A DNA stretch of 64,000 nucleotides from Cervus elaphus (lineage: Eukaryota; Chordata; Mammalia; Artiodactyla; Cervidae): assembly GCF_910594005.1 (NCBI RefSeq), contig NC_057832.1, positions 97,475,152-97,539,151 on the forward strand, read 5' to 3'. Numbering within the stretch: position 1 is the stretch's first letter; each line of letters opens with the position of its first letter. The translations under genes and the position numbers were made by a program. The notes beneath the pieces were generated by a model that made no database searches, was not told the origin of the DNA, and saw only the letters and a program-made list of their open reading frames with translations. Positions 47,045-57,620 of the stretch are shown one piece after another.

Positions 47045-47190
47045 TTTTCATTCAACACATACTTAACTGTGTCTTTTCTAGCTGCTGGATATATCACCAT
47101 GAAGAAAACAGATATGGTACCTATTCTCATGGAGCTTACTTCCTAGTGGAAAAATCAATCATAACAGGTAAACAGTTAATGGAAAAGATT
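47045..47190 (-). mobile_element. L2 LINE 3' end, reverse
   Basis: TTTTTTCATTCAACACATAC, TAGCTGCTGGATATATCACC and TCTCATGGAGCTTACTTCCT read as a reverse-complement L2 3' end. Confidence 0.65.
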
Positions 47191-47279
47191 ATTTAAGTTA
47201 TGAATTTTTTTAGCCATGCAGCATGTGGGATCTTAGTTCCCTGACCAGAGAACCTCCTGCAATAGAAGTGTGGAGTCTT

Positions 47280-48824
47280 CTACTACAAAGCCACAGTCAT
47301 CAAGACAGTGTGGTACTGGCACAAAGACAGAAATATAGATCAATGGAACAGAATAGAAAGCCCAGAGATAAATCCATGAACCTATGGACACCTTATCTTT
47401 GACAAAGGAGGCAAGGATATACAATGAAAAAAAGACAACCTCTTCAACAAGTGGTGCTGGGAAAACTGGTCAACCACTTGTAAAAGAATGAAACTAAAAC
47501 ACTTTCTAACACCATACACAAAAATAAACTCAAAATGGATTAAAGATCTAAATGTAAGACCAGAAACTATAGAACTCCTAGAAGAGAACACAGGCAAAAC
47601 ACTCTCCGACATGAATCACAGCAGGATCGTCTATGACCCACCTCCCAGAATATTGGAAATAAAAGCAAAACTAAACAAATGGGACCTAATGAAACTTAAA
47701 AGCTTTTGCACTACAAAGGAAACTATAAGTAAGGTGAAAAGACAGCCCTCAGATTGGGAGAAAATAATAGCAAATGAAGAAACAGACAAAGGATTAATCT
47801 CAAAAATATACAAGCAACTCCTGAAGCTCAATTACAGAAAAATAAATGACCCAATCAAAAAATGGGCCAAAGAACTAAACAGACATTTCTCCAAAGAAGA
47901 CATACAGATGGCTAACAAACACATGAAAAGATGCTCAACATCACTCATTATCAGAGAAATGCAAATCAAAACCACAATGAGGTACCATTACACGCCAGTC
48001 AGGATGGCTGCTATCCAAAAGTCTACAAGCAATAAATGCTGGAGAGGGTGTGGAGAAAAGGGAACCCTCTTACACTGTTGGTGGGAATGCAAACTAGTAC
48101 AGCCACTATGGAAAACAGTGTGGAGATTCCTTACAAAACTGGAAATAGAACTGCCATATGACCCCGCAATCCCACTTCTGGGCATACACACTGAGGAAAC
48201 CAGATCTGAAAGAGACACATGCACCCCAATGTTCATCGCAGCACTGTTTATAATAGCCAGGACATGGAAGCAACCTAGATGCCCATCAGCAGATGAATGG
48301 ATAAGGAAGCTGTGGTACATATACACCATGGAATATTACTCAGCCGTTAAAAAGAATTCATTTGAATCAGTTCTAATGAGATGGATGAAACTGGAGCCCA
48401 TTATACAGAGTAAAGTAAGCCAGAAAGATAAAGAACATTACACCATACTAACACATATATATGGAATTTAGAAAGATGGTAATGATAACCCTATATGCAA
48501 AACAGAAAACGAGACACAGATGTACAGAACAGACTTTTGGACTCTGTGGGAGAAGGTGAGGGTGGGATGTTTCGAGAGAACAGCATGTATATTATCTATG
48601 GTGAAACAGATCACCAGCCCAGGTGGGATGTATGAGACAAGTGCTCGGGCCTGGTGCACTGGGAAGACCCAGAGGAATCGGGTGGAGAGGGAGGTGGGAG
48701 GGGGCATCAGGATGGGGAATACATGTAACTCCATGGCTGATTCATGTCAATGTATGACAAAACCCACTGCAATGTTGTGAAGTAATTAGCCTCCAACTAA
48801 TAAAAATAAATGGAAAAAAAAAAA
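47280..48824 (+). mobile_element. 5'-truncated ruminant L1 (L1-BT type), 1.5 kb
   Basis: Runs from within ORF2 (CTACTACAAAGCCACAGTCA) through the ORF2 stop at 48469-48471 and a G-rich 3' UTR to an A-tail. Exact 16-base target-site duplications AGAAGTGTGGAGTCTT at 47264-47279 and 48825-48840. The same ORF2 segment occurs at 63546 onward, with about eight base differences over the first 175 or so aligned bases by eye. Confidence 0.97.
47281..48471 (+). pseudogene. L1 ORF2 C-terminal fragment
   Basis: Reads in the ORF2 frame from YYKATVIKTVWYWHKD. A TGA replaces the CGA codon after EINP (about 47376), a typical CpG transition, and a second TGA replaces TGG near 47426. From 47488 the frame is open for 327 codons to the natural TAG end. 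It includes the C-terminal zinc-knuckle pattern C-x3-C-x7-H-x4-C (codons at 48037-48090). The endonuclease and reverse transcriptase are absent through 5' truncation, so the fragment has no activity. Confidence 0.9.
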
Positions 48825-48881
48825 AGAAGTGTGGAGTCTTAACCACTAGATAGTCAGGGAAGTCCCTAAGTTATGAATTTT

Positions 48882-49665
48882 AATGCAGAGTATCTTCCTT
48901 TCAAACTCATGGAAACAAGGTATTTTTGTTTCATTCAAGTGAGCCCAGCACTACAGCCATCAGTTCGTTTTCCCTTAATGGTCTTCAGATGGAAAACACT
49001 GATGCTTTTAGGTTTTCCTTAAATCTACTGGGGTTTTTTTTCAGTCTTTTTTTCTTTAGAATTTCTACCCACATTTTTTTTTTTACTCTTAACACTTCTG
49101 ATTCCAAGTTTTGTTTAACTTTCTCCTTTCTTAAGGAAAAAGAGCTTGTATATTCTCAGTATGAATCAAGACTTTTTTTCATTAAATAAAGATACCATTA
49201 CAAAAATATCCCAAACTAATTATCTTAAATTATCAAAATGATCATTCTCCACAGTACTGTTTACTATTTTACTATTTTTCCTGCCTTTTTCTCATTTAAC
49301 TGTCTACCCACAGCTTGAAAAAAAGCATCTCGCCTGTATGCTTTATTCCATCATCAAGTGTTCTCCAGGCTTTGTAGTTCCAATGATCACATTTTTAGAT
49401 GCAGCTACTCTTCACTACTTCTATTTGACATTCCCTCTTGGAAAACCTCCACCCCCAGCTTCTTCACCTTGTTATTAGATCGCCTTAGTTTCAGGTCATT
49501 AGTATCTTGAACTAATATCTTTATTCTGTTCCCAGGGGGCCATACAGTCTAGTCTGTCACTACTTATACCTGAATGACTAAAACAACTTCCCCCAAAGGT
49601 TTAATATCTCAATTTCTCTTCTTTGCAATTGATCATGTACACTAAATCATAGTTAATCTTAAAAC
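48882..49665. other. Unique stretch, nothing recognised
   Basis: T-rich with T-runs near 49026 and 49073. No repeat family or gene recognised. Confidence 0.45.
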
Positions 49666-49669
49666 AGTC

Positions 49670-50300
49670 TGCCATTGCCCCTCTCTGTCTTATCTGCCCT
49701 GGGAGCAGCTCTTGCCAGTGTCCCCACCCCCAGAAAATATATGCCTGCCCCAAGTTCATCTTCTTTGCACTCACTGGTCAGGATTACCTCTCAGCTGCTG
49801 AGTCAACCACTTTCTGTGATGGTACTAATAGATGAGAGCTGCAACTTGGCAGTCACATGTCCCCTGACCTTACTTATCCCTAGCAGCAGCTTCCAAAATA
49901 GCACCATTTCAAGGGACATTGACGCAGCAGCCAAGTTCATTTGGGTTGGAAATGCCACAGTCAGAGGGGCTTGGCTCTGGGGTAGGGATTAAGACTGTGT
50001 TTGGGAGCCTCGGCACTGGTTATGCCGAGAATCCTTCTCTGAAGCTACAGCTCTTCTCTGAAGCCATTCCGGGCTTTGCCCTCTTGGAGACTATGGGGGT
50101 CTTTTGCCTGAGGATGGCCTTTCTCATCCTCTTTGCCGTGTGAAGGAGCTGTCTCCATCTTCCAGGGTTCTTTCTTCCACATCTTGTCTGCTCTGTATAT
50201 TTATTTCCCTATACCTTTCCAAGCAGCCTGGGAAAAAATGGTCAAGTCAAGGTTTGACAGAGGGACGACAAATAGTAAATACTGTATGAATAAGAAAAAT
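49670..50300 (+). pseudogene. ATP5MC2: Processed pseudogene of mitochondrial ATP synthase c subunit
   Basis: The parent encodes the c-ring proteolipid of mitochondrial ATP synthase. The reading frame begins at 49737 with the start codon changed to ATA (then YACPKF). One extra base near 49755-49765 shifts the frame to LVRITSQLLSQPLSV and LAVTCPLTLLIPSSSFQ, a targeting-peptide text that best fits ATP5MC2. The mature part starts SRDIDAAAKFI, shifts again near 49985, and continues KTVFGSL, YAENPSLKLQLFS and GFALLETMGVFCLRMAFLIL to a TGA at 50141. The proton-carrying Glu codon (50087-50089) remains, but several c-subunit glycines are lost. No introns. The 3' UTR-like text (GCCTGGGAAAAAATGGTCAA, GTTTGACAGAGGGACGACAA, AATACTGTATGAATAAG) extends to about 50300, so it is an mRNA-derived retrocopy. 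Confidence 0.87.
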
Positions 50301-50304
50301 TATA

Positions 50305-51750
50305 GCCTGTCATTACCCTAGTTACGAATGCACCTTGGCTCCCTAATACCTACAGAATCAAGTTTCTTTTTCATGAACTTAGTGCTTGGAGAAGATAATG
50401 CTGAAACTGAATAATTCTATTATTAAAGTGACCTTTTCATTTAGGAGGATTATAAATAACCTGTTTGGTCCCTGAAAACGATTTTGGATTTTTCAGGCTA
50501 ATGTGCCATTGGCTCTTATGACTTAGGTACCTGCATATGTCTCCTCACATTACCTAGCTAAAACTTTCCTAATTATCTTCCTCCCAAGTTTTTACCAAAC
50601 TCCTTCCACACAGCATACACACGCACACGCACACGCACACACACATACACACACACACAAAGGAAGGAAGAAAAAAAAAGTTTTTAGAAATAATTTACTG
50701 AGTTCACTGACATAAATGGGAGTTTTAAGAAGCACAACAAACTATTTCAGCATTATTTTGGCCAAAATATATATACCTTTCCCATTTCCTTTACACCCAC
50801 ATGAAACCTACACTATGTCTTTTTCCATAGGATCCAAAGCTCAGTAGCTTGAATTAATTACAGAATGACATTCTACAGGCAACTTTTGGTTCAACACCTG
50901 CAAAATAAAATCAGCTCAGCCTTTGAAGAGAGGATCTACTAGTGATTAATAAATTCACCACTGCCCAGGAGGATAAAAAATAAAAAGAACAAACTGATTA
51001 CTTTGTTGTGATTTCAAACTAAATATTTATCTTCTATGTATTTTACTTGTCCAAAGAACAAGACTGCAATTTGAGTTTATTAGTAACTGAAGCAGAACTA
51101 ATGAAAGATTCCTTATTAGGATGTTCTAGCTACCTTTTCAAAAACATCTATTTCTTCTTTCATGAAGATTAAACGTATAAAAGAAAATTCAAGTTTCTTT
51201 TATTAGTATCATAACTAGCTCTAGCAATCAAGGGAAAGGAAGTTTCTCTTATCTTTCTGCCATATTTTATTGCAGCTAAATTAATCCTTGTAGTTGTATT
51301 ATGTCTTTAATACAAGTTAACTGATGCTTAAAGTAACTAAAGTCCAACATTTTTCCCTCTTTTATAATAATTAGTTCCTATTATCATAAATGTACTAGAC
51401 TCTGAGAAACTCTGCAGACTTTAATATTTGTTACTTTTGCATTTTTCAAGATTCCCTAAAAACTATTCAAAATTATTAATACACATACATGTATATGTAT
51501 TATAATATACATTAATATGCATAAGCAATATCACTAGATGAGATCATAGTCAATCAATGCTTAACCCACTTCTCAATACCACTGTATAGGAGCTTCAGGA
51601 TATCAGAATTAATTTCATTGACTTGGAGAGTACAGAAGACATAAGTCATATTCCAGGTCCCTGGCAAATAAGTGTGTTTAAATACTTCTGTGTCTGTATG
51701 ACAATATTTACTTAACAAACACATATAGTACTTCTATGTTCAAAGACTTT
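50305..51750. other. Mostly unique stretch
   Basis: The first 250 bases (CTTGGCTCCCTAATACCTAC, then CAGAATCAAGTTTC) may be a decayed L2. The remainder is AT-rich unique sequence. Confidence 0.35.
50616..50659. repeat. (CA)n/(CACG)n microsatellite
   Basis: CA-rich tract with CACG interruptions and a CATA break, followed by AAGGAAGGAAG. Confidence 0.9.
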
Positions 51751-51754
51751 TATG

Positions 51755-51960
51755 AATGTAAATTCATTTACTCCTTCTAAAAACCTTGTGAGCTAGGTAG
51801 TATCATGATCCCCATTTATAAACAGAGAAACTGCAGCATAAATAGGTTAAGGGTCTTGCCCAAGTCCACAGAGCTAATACAAGGAAAATCCATAATGCAA
51901 ACCTAGTAATCTGGCTCCAGAGTCCGAGCTCTTAAATGCTCTGCTAGGCTGCCTCTCCAT
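51755..51960 (-). mobile_element. MIR SINE, reverse
   Basis: ATGATCCCCATTTATAAACA, GGTCTTGCCCAAGTCCACAG, AATCTGGCTCCAGAGTCCGA and CTCTTAAATGCTCTGCTAGG are the reverse-complement MIR blocks in order. Confidence 0.85.
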
Positions 51961-52079
51961 CTTCAAAATTATTTGCATATTTAGAATATAATTTAAATAC
52001 TAAGAATATTAAAGCTTTTAATTTTGTGAAAAAATAACAGTTTTCCTTTCATATCTGAAATCATCTTGTGGCTGCTCCT

Positions 52080-52290
52080 ACACAGACACCCAAGGTCTCC
52101 CTGACCCCCCACCACACTGGCTCAGGTGCTCTCTTGCTTTGCACCATCCAGCTCTGTGCCTTCTCCTATAGCGGCACCCATCACAATTCCTGCATATTAA
52201 ATACTACGTTCTTTCAGAGCAAGGAATATGTCTTTTCATAGTTGCATCTCAAACACGTAACTGTGCAGATAAAGCATTGCTACAAATCAT
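52080..52290 (+). mobile_element. L2 LINE 3' end
   Basis: CCAAGGTCTCCCTGACCCCC, TATAGCGGCACCCATCACAA and CTTTCAGAGCAAGGAATATG follow the L2 3' end in order. Confidence 0.6.
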
Positions 52291-52349
52291 CCAGTGGCCA
52301 GAGTTAAATGACTTTCTTATCAAGTTCTGACACTTATAATAGCAGATTA

Positions 52350-52566
52350 GGACTTTCCAGGTGGCTCAGTAGTAAAGAATCTGCCTGCCAACGCAGGAGA
52401 GGCAGGTTCAATCCCTGGATCTGAAAGATGCCCTGGAGAAGGAACTGGCAGCCCACTCCAGTATTCTTGCCTGGGAAATCCCATGGACAGAGGAGCCTCG
52501 CAGGCTACCATCCATGGGGTCACAAAAGAGCTGGACACGACCTAGAGACTAAACAATAACAACAAC
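52350..52566 (+). mobile_element. Bov-tA SINE
   Basis: Starts GGACTTTCCAGGTGGCTCAG and ends CTAAACAATAACAACAACAA. Flanks ATAGCAGATT and ATAGATTTC are only loosely similar, so the target-site duplication is unclear. Confidence 0.92.
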
Positions 52567-52569
52567 AAA

Positions 52570-54240
52570 TAGATTTCTTCTCTTTACCCACGGGAGTAGG
52601 CACACTCCAGTTTAAAAATTAGCCAGTATGTGGACATGGGCTGGGCATTTGAAGGAAATGATGCCGCAGAAAAACAGGTAAATGGATGGTCCACTTTCTT
52701 CTTGGCATAGGCTATCAAAATTTGACAGTCTTTGAACTTATCAACACTAGAGTTTCTCATCTGAAGAAGTGGCATCTCAGTTGCACTGAGCATTTGAAGC
52801 TAAAAGCCAAGGAATATATACAAAGCTCCTCTGACAAAATACTACCATCTAAACCTCACAGCAAGTAAACAGTTGCCAGCTAGCACATTGCTCTGCACAA
52901 GAAATGACGTTATGTCATTTTATGCAAAGGACATCAAAACAACTTGTCAGTTTAACAGAGGATTTAGATTCATCAGGAGAAGGCTTTCACGTATCACTTT
53001 AAGCACTTCCAGGAAAATTGCCATAGAAGCTCTTAAGGCACAATAATTTGAACTTAACTAGACTTAACCAACACAAACTATAACTTTTCTAAAGTGTCTA
53101 TTTATAAGTGTAAGGATCTGTTAGAAGAGCTCTACTCACTCTTAAAAAAGAAAGTTCTCCAGAGACAGTGTGATTTATTTACTTTCTTCCAGCAACATTC
53201 ACTCGTCAAATTGTTAATTGTGTAACCTTAGTGCTAGGCACTCTCCTGAGTACTTACAGGAATCATTTTTCTGCTGATAAAACCACATTTTAAGATCAGG
53301 TTAATAATTTCCAGATATTTTGTCAAATTTAACAATAGTAGACAATAAGTTTTCATAAACATGGGAATAAAGCAGAATTTCAATTGACACAATTCTACAT
53401 TTTTTGCTGAATGCCAGAAACATGTAGGTATGTATCAGCTTATACAGGTAGTTTGAGTATTCTGATTATCCATTTGGCATTTTTGCCTAATTTGATCAGT
53501 CAGTTTCACTGAAATAGTCAAACTGGCTTTAGCATGTAGACAGGGATGGCTGCAGGTCCATAACATGAGAGCTGAATGGACATCAGAAGACCAACTTCCC
53601 TGGACCACAGGCTCCTGAGCATAAGAACCATGACTTCTATGGTTCTGGGGCTGGATGCATTTCACAGTACAGGCCAGGCATCAATATATTAGTTCTTGAA
53701 TAAGTGACCCCACATAATCTCTTTCAAACCTATAAAACTATTTTCCATTTATAAAAAATCTCCAGAGATACCAGACATGAAGATGGCCACTTGACCGTTA
53801 CCCTTATAATATTAACCCTTCCTAAATGCAGAGATCATATGAGGCTCTTAAAGCAAAATGATTTGAAACTAACTAGATTCATGAACCAAGGCAAAGCATA
53901 ACTTTACTAACAGCTATTCACTTCAGTGAGATTTCCTTACTGCTCTTAACTTTTCATCCCTGATACTGTTTTATTTTGGGTTTTGGTTTTTTACCTTTCG
54001 GTTATCTTTTGGGGGTACTCTAATTATTGTTAGAAGCTAACAAAATAACAAATTATAACTTTGCTTCTTGGTAACCAGCTTAAATTCTTTTAACAATACA
54101 TGATTATTCATGCTTATCTCTTTTTCAAAATATTGATAATATTATAATATGAAATGTGCGCCCTTCACCATACTGTTGGTACCCTTTCTACTATAATGCA
54201 TGTCTGCATGATCTCTTAACTAAACTCTAAGCTACAGCAG
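52570..54240. other. Unique stretch, nothing recognised
   Basis: No repeat family is clear; a possible reverse MIR trace lies near 53165-53310. No coding exon recognised. Confidence 0.4.
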
Positions 54241-54275
54241 AGTTTAGTTTCTCTTTCTCTTGCCATCTCTGACAG

Positions 54276-54413
54276 GTTACACATGACAGTACTCCAGAAA
54301 CATATTGGAGAAAGATAATAGAGTACTGCAAAACTGAGCGCCAGGAGCTAGCAAAGAAAAGCGCCCCAAAGCTCTCTGATGGAAAACTGAATTACAGATT
54401 CTACAAGAAGTGA
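54276..54413 (+). CDS. Candidate terminal coding exon of an unidentified gene
   Basis: A pyrimidine-rich tract (TTTCTCTTTCTCTTGCCATC) ends in GACAG, and from 54276 the frame is open for 45 codons to TGA at 54411. An in-frame TGA at 54270-54272, just before the acceptor, means the frame can only be used after splicing. The peptide begins VTHDSTPETYWRKIIEY, continues CKTERQELAKK and ends LNYRFYKK: charged and protein-like, no transmembrane or signal features. Codon boundary at the acceptor implies phase 0. I do not recognise the family. Chance is possible, since a 45-codon open frame alone is not rare; acceptor, composition and downstream AATAAA together make the case. Confidence 0.4.
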   Translation, partial: VTHDSTPETYWRKIIEYCKTERQELAKKSAPKLSDGKLNYRFYKK

Positions 54414-54750
54414 AATATTCTCTTTTACTCTCCCTCTTTCAATCATGACTTTTAAAACTCATGCATCATCATAATCAAATTCCACTAGTGCTAACCTGAC
54501 AGTGTCAACATTTTGATGTATTTATCGGGCAGACCAAAGAGCTATTCTTGGGCCCTAGCCACCTTCTTCTGTGGTTAGGAATGCTAACAATTACTTTTCC
54601 TGCTTCTCTTTTGTAAGCCAAGGATTCTCATGTGGCACAGTTCTAGCTGGCACTATCACTTGCCTGGTCTTCCTGTCCTGAACATATGATGTCTGAACCT
54701 GCATTGTGCAAATTGCAACCATGAAGCAAAAATAAATAAATAAATAAAAT
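54414..54750 (+). promoter_or_regulatory. Candidate 3' UTR and polyadenylation signals
   Basis: About 340 bases follow the candidate stop. Overlapping AATAAA hexamers occur in a (TAAA)n run at 54728-54750. This would be a normal 3' UTR length, but AATAAA in an AT-rich simple repeat is weak evidence by itself. Confidence 0.3.
54728..54750. repeat. (TAAA)n short tandem repeat
   Basis: Four to five TAAA units; overlaps the candidate polyadenylation signals. Confidence 0.85.
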
Positions 54751-54924
54751 GTGAAAATGAAAGGCCAGCTTGTTGAGAACAGTAAAAGCAAAGATAACAT
54801 AGCATTATTGAACTATGCAAGCAAACCAATGTAAGCAATCTGCTTCTTTCAGGAAACTTGATGTGAGGAAAAGATTTTTATTTGTGTAAGCCACTGTTAA
54901 GGGTCAAATGCCTTCCAACTGAGT

Positions 54925-55120
54925 CATCGATTAAGACAGTTATGGTTTAAATCCCAATTCTGCCTTTTACCAACTATCTGACTTTGGGCAAATTACTGAA
55001 CATCTCTAAGCTAAGTTTCTCATCTGTATAATGGACACAAGTATAACTTCCATTAGAAGATTGTTGTTAATTATTGTGAGAAATATGAAATAACCCATGT
55101 AATTAGCAGAACTTTAATAT
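54925..55120 (+). mobile_element. MIR SINE
   Basis: GGTTTAAATCCCAATTCTGC, CTTTGGGCAAATTACTGAAC, TAAGTTTCTCATCTGTATAA and CAAGTATAACTTCCATTAGA follow the MIR consensus. Confidence 0.85.
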
Positions 55121-55124
55121 TACT

Positions 55125-56434
55125 CTCAAACATTAAAGATATATATATATTAATACTAAAATATAAACACATACAAATATTTTTAAAGTAAATGCTATGT
55201 CTTTTCTCCTCCCAAAAAATTGCATATAAAAATTAAACATTTAGGGTGGTCGAGAATTCAACTTTTTGTAAAATAATTCTCACTCTATATCTCTTTTAGG
55301 TCAAGACATCTACAATTGGCATTAAAATGTATAAATACACTTTTGTGTGATTGCATTAGGTGGTACTACAATTACTATAGTTAAAATTTTTTGTTCTAGT
55401 TATTTTCATAGAAAAACAAACCACTTCCTCAAGCATAAGGATAGACTGGAATGGCTTACAGTAACTCTCAACTTTCTGTTACCATATCACCCAGGAACCA
55501 AGTTATTGTGAATCTTTACCATTTCATTTATTAGGATACTTTCAGAATATTCAACCATTTCTTTTGGATCACTAAAGAAAACAGCAGGCCTCTGGGTTTT
55601 GTTTCCCCTTGTTTTAGTCATAAGCATTTCAGTTTCATCTCAACAAGATCATCATTCCAAATGCTTCTCTTTAGAAGCTTTATCTTGCAAGGTTAATAAA
55701 AGACAGTGTTCCTAAGCCTAGAGACTTTCCATTTATAGCTTTCCATTAAGCTTCTTAAAGGTAGATATTATTCCAATTAAATATTTAAAGGTAGATCCTT
55801 TTATGAAATAGCTTTTTTATTAATTCAAAAAGAGATAATTATTTATACTTCTAAATCCTTTCTAATAGGATTTGAATTGACCTACAACAAAAGACATAAA
55901 TAGATCAAGATGGAAATAAATCAAAACATACCAAAGTACTAGAAAAGTAGATGCAAATATAAAAATCATCATTGATGTGATTATGCACAATATTCAGCTC
56001 TGAGCTTCCATGAGACTAAGAAGAAAATGGAAATATAGTTGATTAAGCAATTTCTCATAACTTTATAGAGCAGATTTGTAATACTTTTATATACTAATTC
56101 CGAGTGTGGCCTTGGTATTAAATTCCATTAGGAATTTATCTTATGGGTCTTTTTTCAAGGAAAATTGAGTTTCATAATATTCAGTATTTTCATCAATGAG
56201 GTTCACTAGCTGCTTTGAACTCCAATAAAAGTCAATAGCATGACATTATGCCAGTAATTTTTAAATTATTTTTAGCCATGGAACCAGGGAAATAAAATAT
56301 TATGCAGCAGCTCATATATAACATGGACAAATAAGAACTGCTCTAATTGAAACAGAATTACAGGGCCTGAAGCTAGCATAATCACTGACTACAGACTCTG
56401 GGTAAAGAAAAAGCCTGTGTAGCCAACAAACTGA
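55125..56434. other. Unique AT-rich stretch
   Basis: Contains a (TA)n near 55139-55150. No repeat family or gene recognised. Confidence 0.45.
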
Positions 56435-57586
56435 TCATATTATTACAAATATTAAAATGGAAATAAAATGTCCTGCAGCTAATATCACATTTAATGGTAA
56501 AAGATTGCATATCCTCTCCCTATGACTGGGCACAAGGCAAGAATGTCTACCCACATCAGTACCACTGTACCCGACACTGGAGGCTCTAGCCAGCACGAGA
56601 AAGAAAGGGAATGGGGGAGGGAGGAAATACCAGGCACACAGATAGGAAAAGAAAAAGCAAAACTATCTTTACTCACAGTCAATCTGATTGAGTACTGGGT
56701 GTATAGAAAATCTTAAATAAAAAAAAAAAGCCACTAGAACTAAGCAAGGTTGTAGCATACAAGATCAATAGCAAAAGAATCACTACTTGTATTTCTATAT
56801 ACAAACAATAGAGAATTGGAAAAGAAACAAAAATACATTTATGATAGCATCAAAAAACTATGAAATACTAAAATTTAACAAAATGTGTACACAAGTAGGA
56901 TACTTAAAATTACAAAATATTACTGAGAAAAATTAAACAAGTCTTAAGTAAGGAAGTTGCTGAAGACTAAATTGTATACCTCCCACTTAAATTCATATGT
57001 TGGAGCCCCAGTTTCCAGAGTAATGGTATTTGGTAACGGGACCTTTGGGAGGTAATTGGGTTTAGATGAGATAATGAGGGTGAAGCTCATATGATGAAAT
57101 TAGAGCCCTTATAGAAGGGAAAACATAAGAGGGCTTATTTCTCTCTCTCTACACACACACAAGAGGTCATGCAAGCACACAGCAAAATGGCAGCTGCCTT
57201 TAAGTCAAGTTAAAGAAGCCTCAGCATAAAAACTACTTTGCTAACTTGATGTTGGTCTTCCCAGCCTATAGAACTGTAAGAAAACAAAATTGTTTTGTAA
57301 GCCATCCATTCTATGGTATTTCATTATGGCAGCCCATGCTATGACAGAGATATACCATGTTCACGGGTCAGTTGGCTCAAGATTGTTAAGATATCAATTC
57401 ACTCCAAATTGTTCTACAAATTCAGCACAATCTCAATTAAAATCCCAGCAGGCCCATATAGCTAAGCAATTCCACTCCTAGATATATACCTAAAATAATT
57501 GAAAACAACTACTAAAATTGATATGTTTATGTCAGTGTTCACTGCAACATCATTGACAATAGCCAAAAGTTAGAAACAACTCAAGT
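56435..57586 (+). mobile_element. Old L1 ORF2 region, twice interrupted
   Basis: ORF2-derived text: ATTTAATGGTAAAAGATTGC and GGCAAGAATGTCTACCCACA (RT motif-B region), TATATACAAACAATAGAGAA; it resumes at 57347 with GAGATATACCATGTTCACGG and AAAATCCCAGCAGGCCCATA, then jumps to TAAGCAATTCCACTCCTAGA. The pieces are collinear with an old L1. An LTR fills 56958-57346 and the young L1 enters at 57587. Frame destroyed by many stops. Confidence 0.8.
56958..57346 (+). mobile_element. Solo MLT1-type LTR (ERVL-MaLR)
   Basis: 389 bases from TG to CA. Landmarks: GACTAAATTGTATACCTCCC, AATTCATATGTTGGAGCCCC, GGGACCTTTGGGAGGTAATT, AGAGCCCTTATAGAAGGGAA, CTTCCCAGCCTATAGAACTG, TCTATGGTATTTCATTATGG and CAGCCCATGC. 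The flanking pentamers GAAGT and GAGAT could be a decayed 5-base duplication. No internal retroviral coding sequence is present, only the LTR. Confidence 0.85.
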
Positions 57587-57620
57587 GGGGGAGGAGCCAA
57601 GATGGCGGAGGAGTAGGACG
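57587..57620 (+). promoter_or_regulatory. L1 5' end with YY1-type site
   Basis: CCAAGATGGCGG at 57597-57608 lies in the first 25 bases of the element. In human L1 a YY1 site at the same place sets accurate transcription start. Position and sequence match; function here is inferred. Confidence 0.65.

Larger units (their letters stand above)
47209..48866 (-). mobile_element. CHR-2-type SINE, split by an L1
   Basis: The left piece (47209-47279) has TTTTTTTAGCCATGCAGCAT and TTCCCTGACCAGAGAACCTC; the right piece (48841-48866) has AACCACTAGATAGTCAGGGA. Together they read as a reverse CHR-2. The SINE has its own exact 15-base target-site duplications TAAGTTATGAATTTT at 47194-47208 and 48867-48881, enclosing both the SINE and the L1 within it. 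Confidence 0.92.

Noticed and set aside
47988..48329. 113-codon minus-strand frame
   Set aside because: Antisense to the L1 ORF2 zinc-knuckle region; the + strand frame is the real one.
50616..50659. CA tract as a regulatory or Z-DNA element
   Set aside because: Ordinary mammalian microsatellite; nothing in the flanks supports a function.
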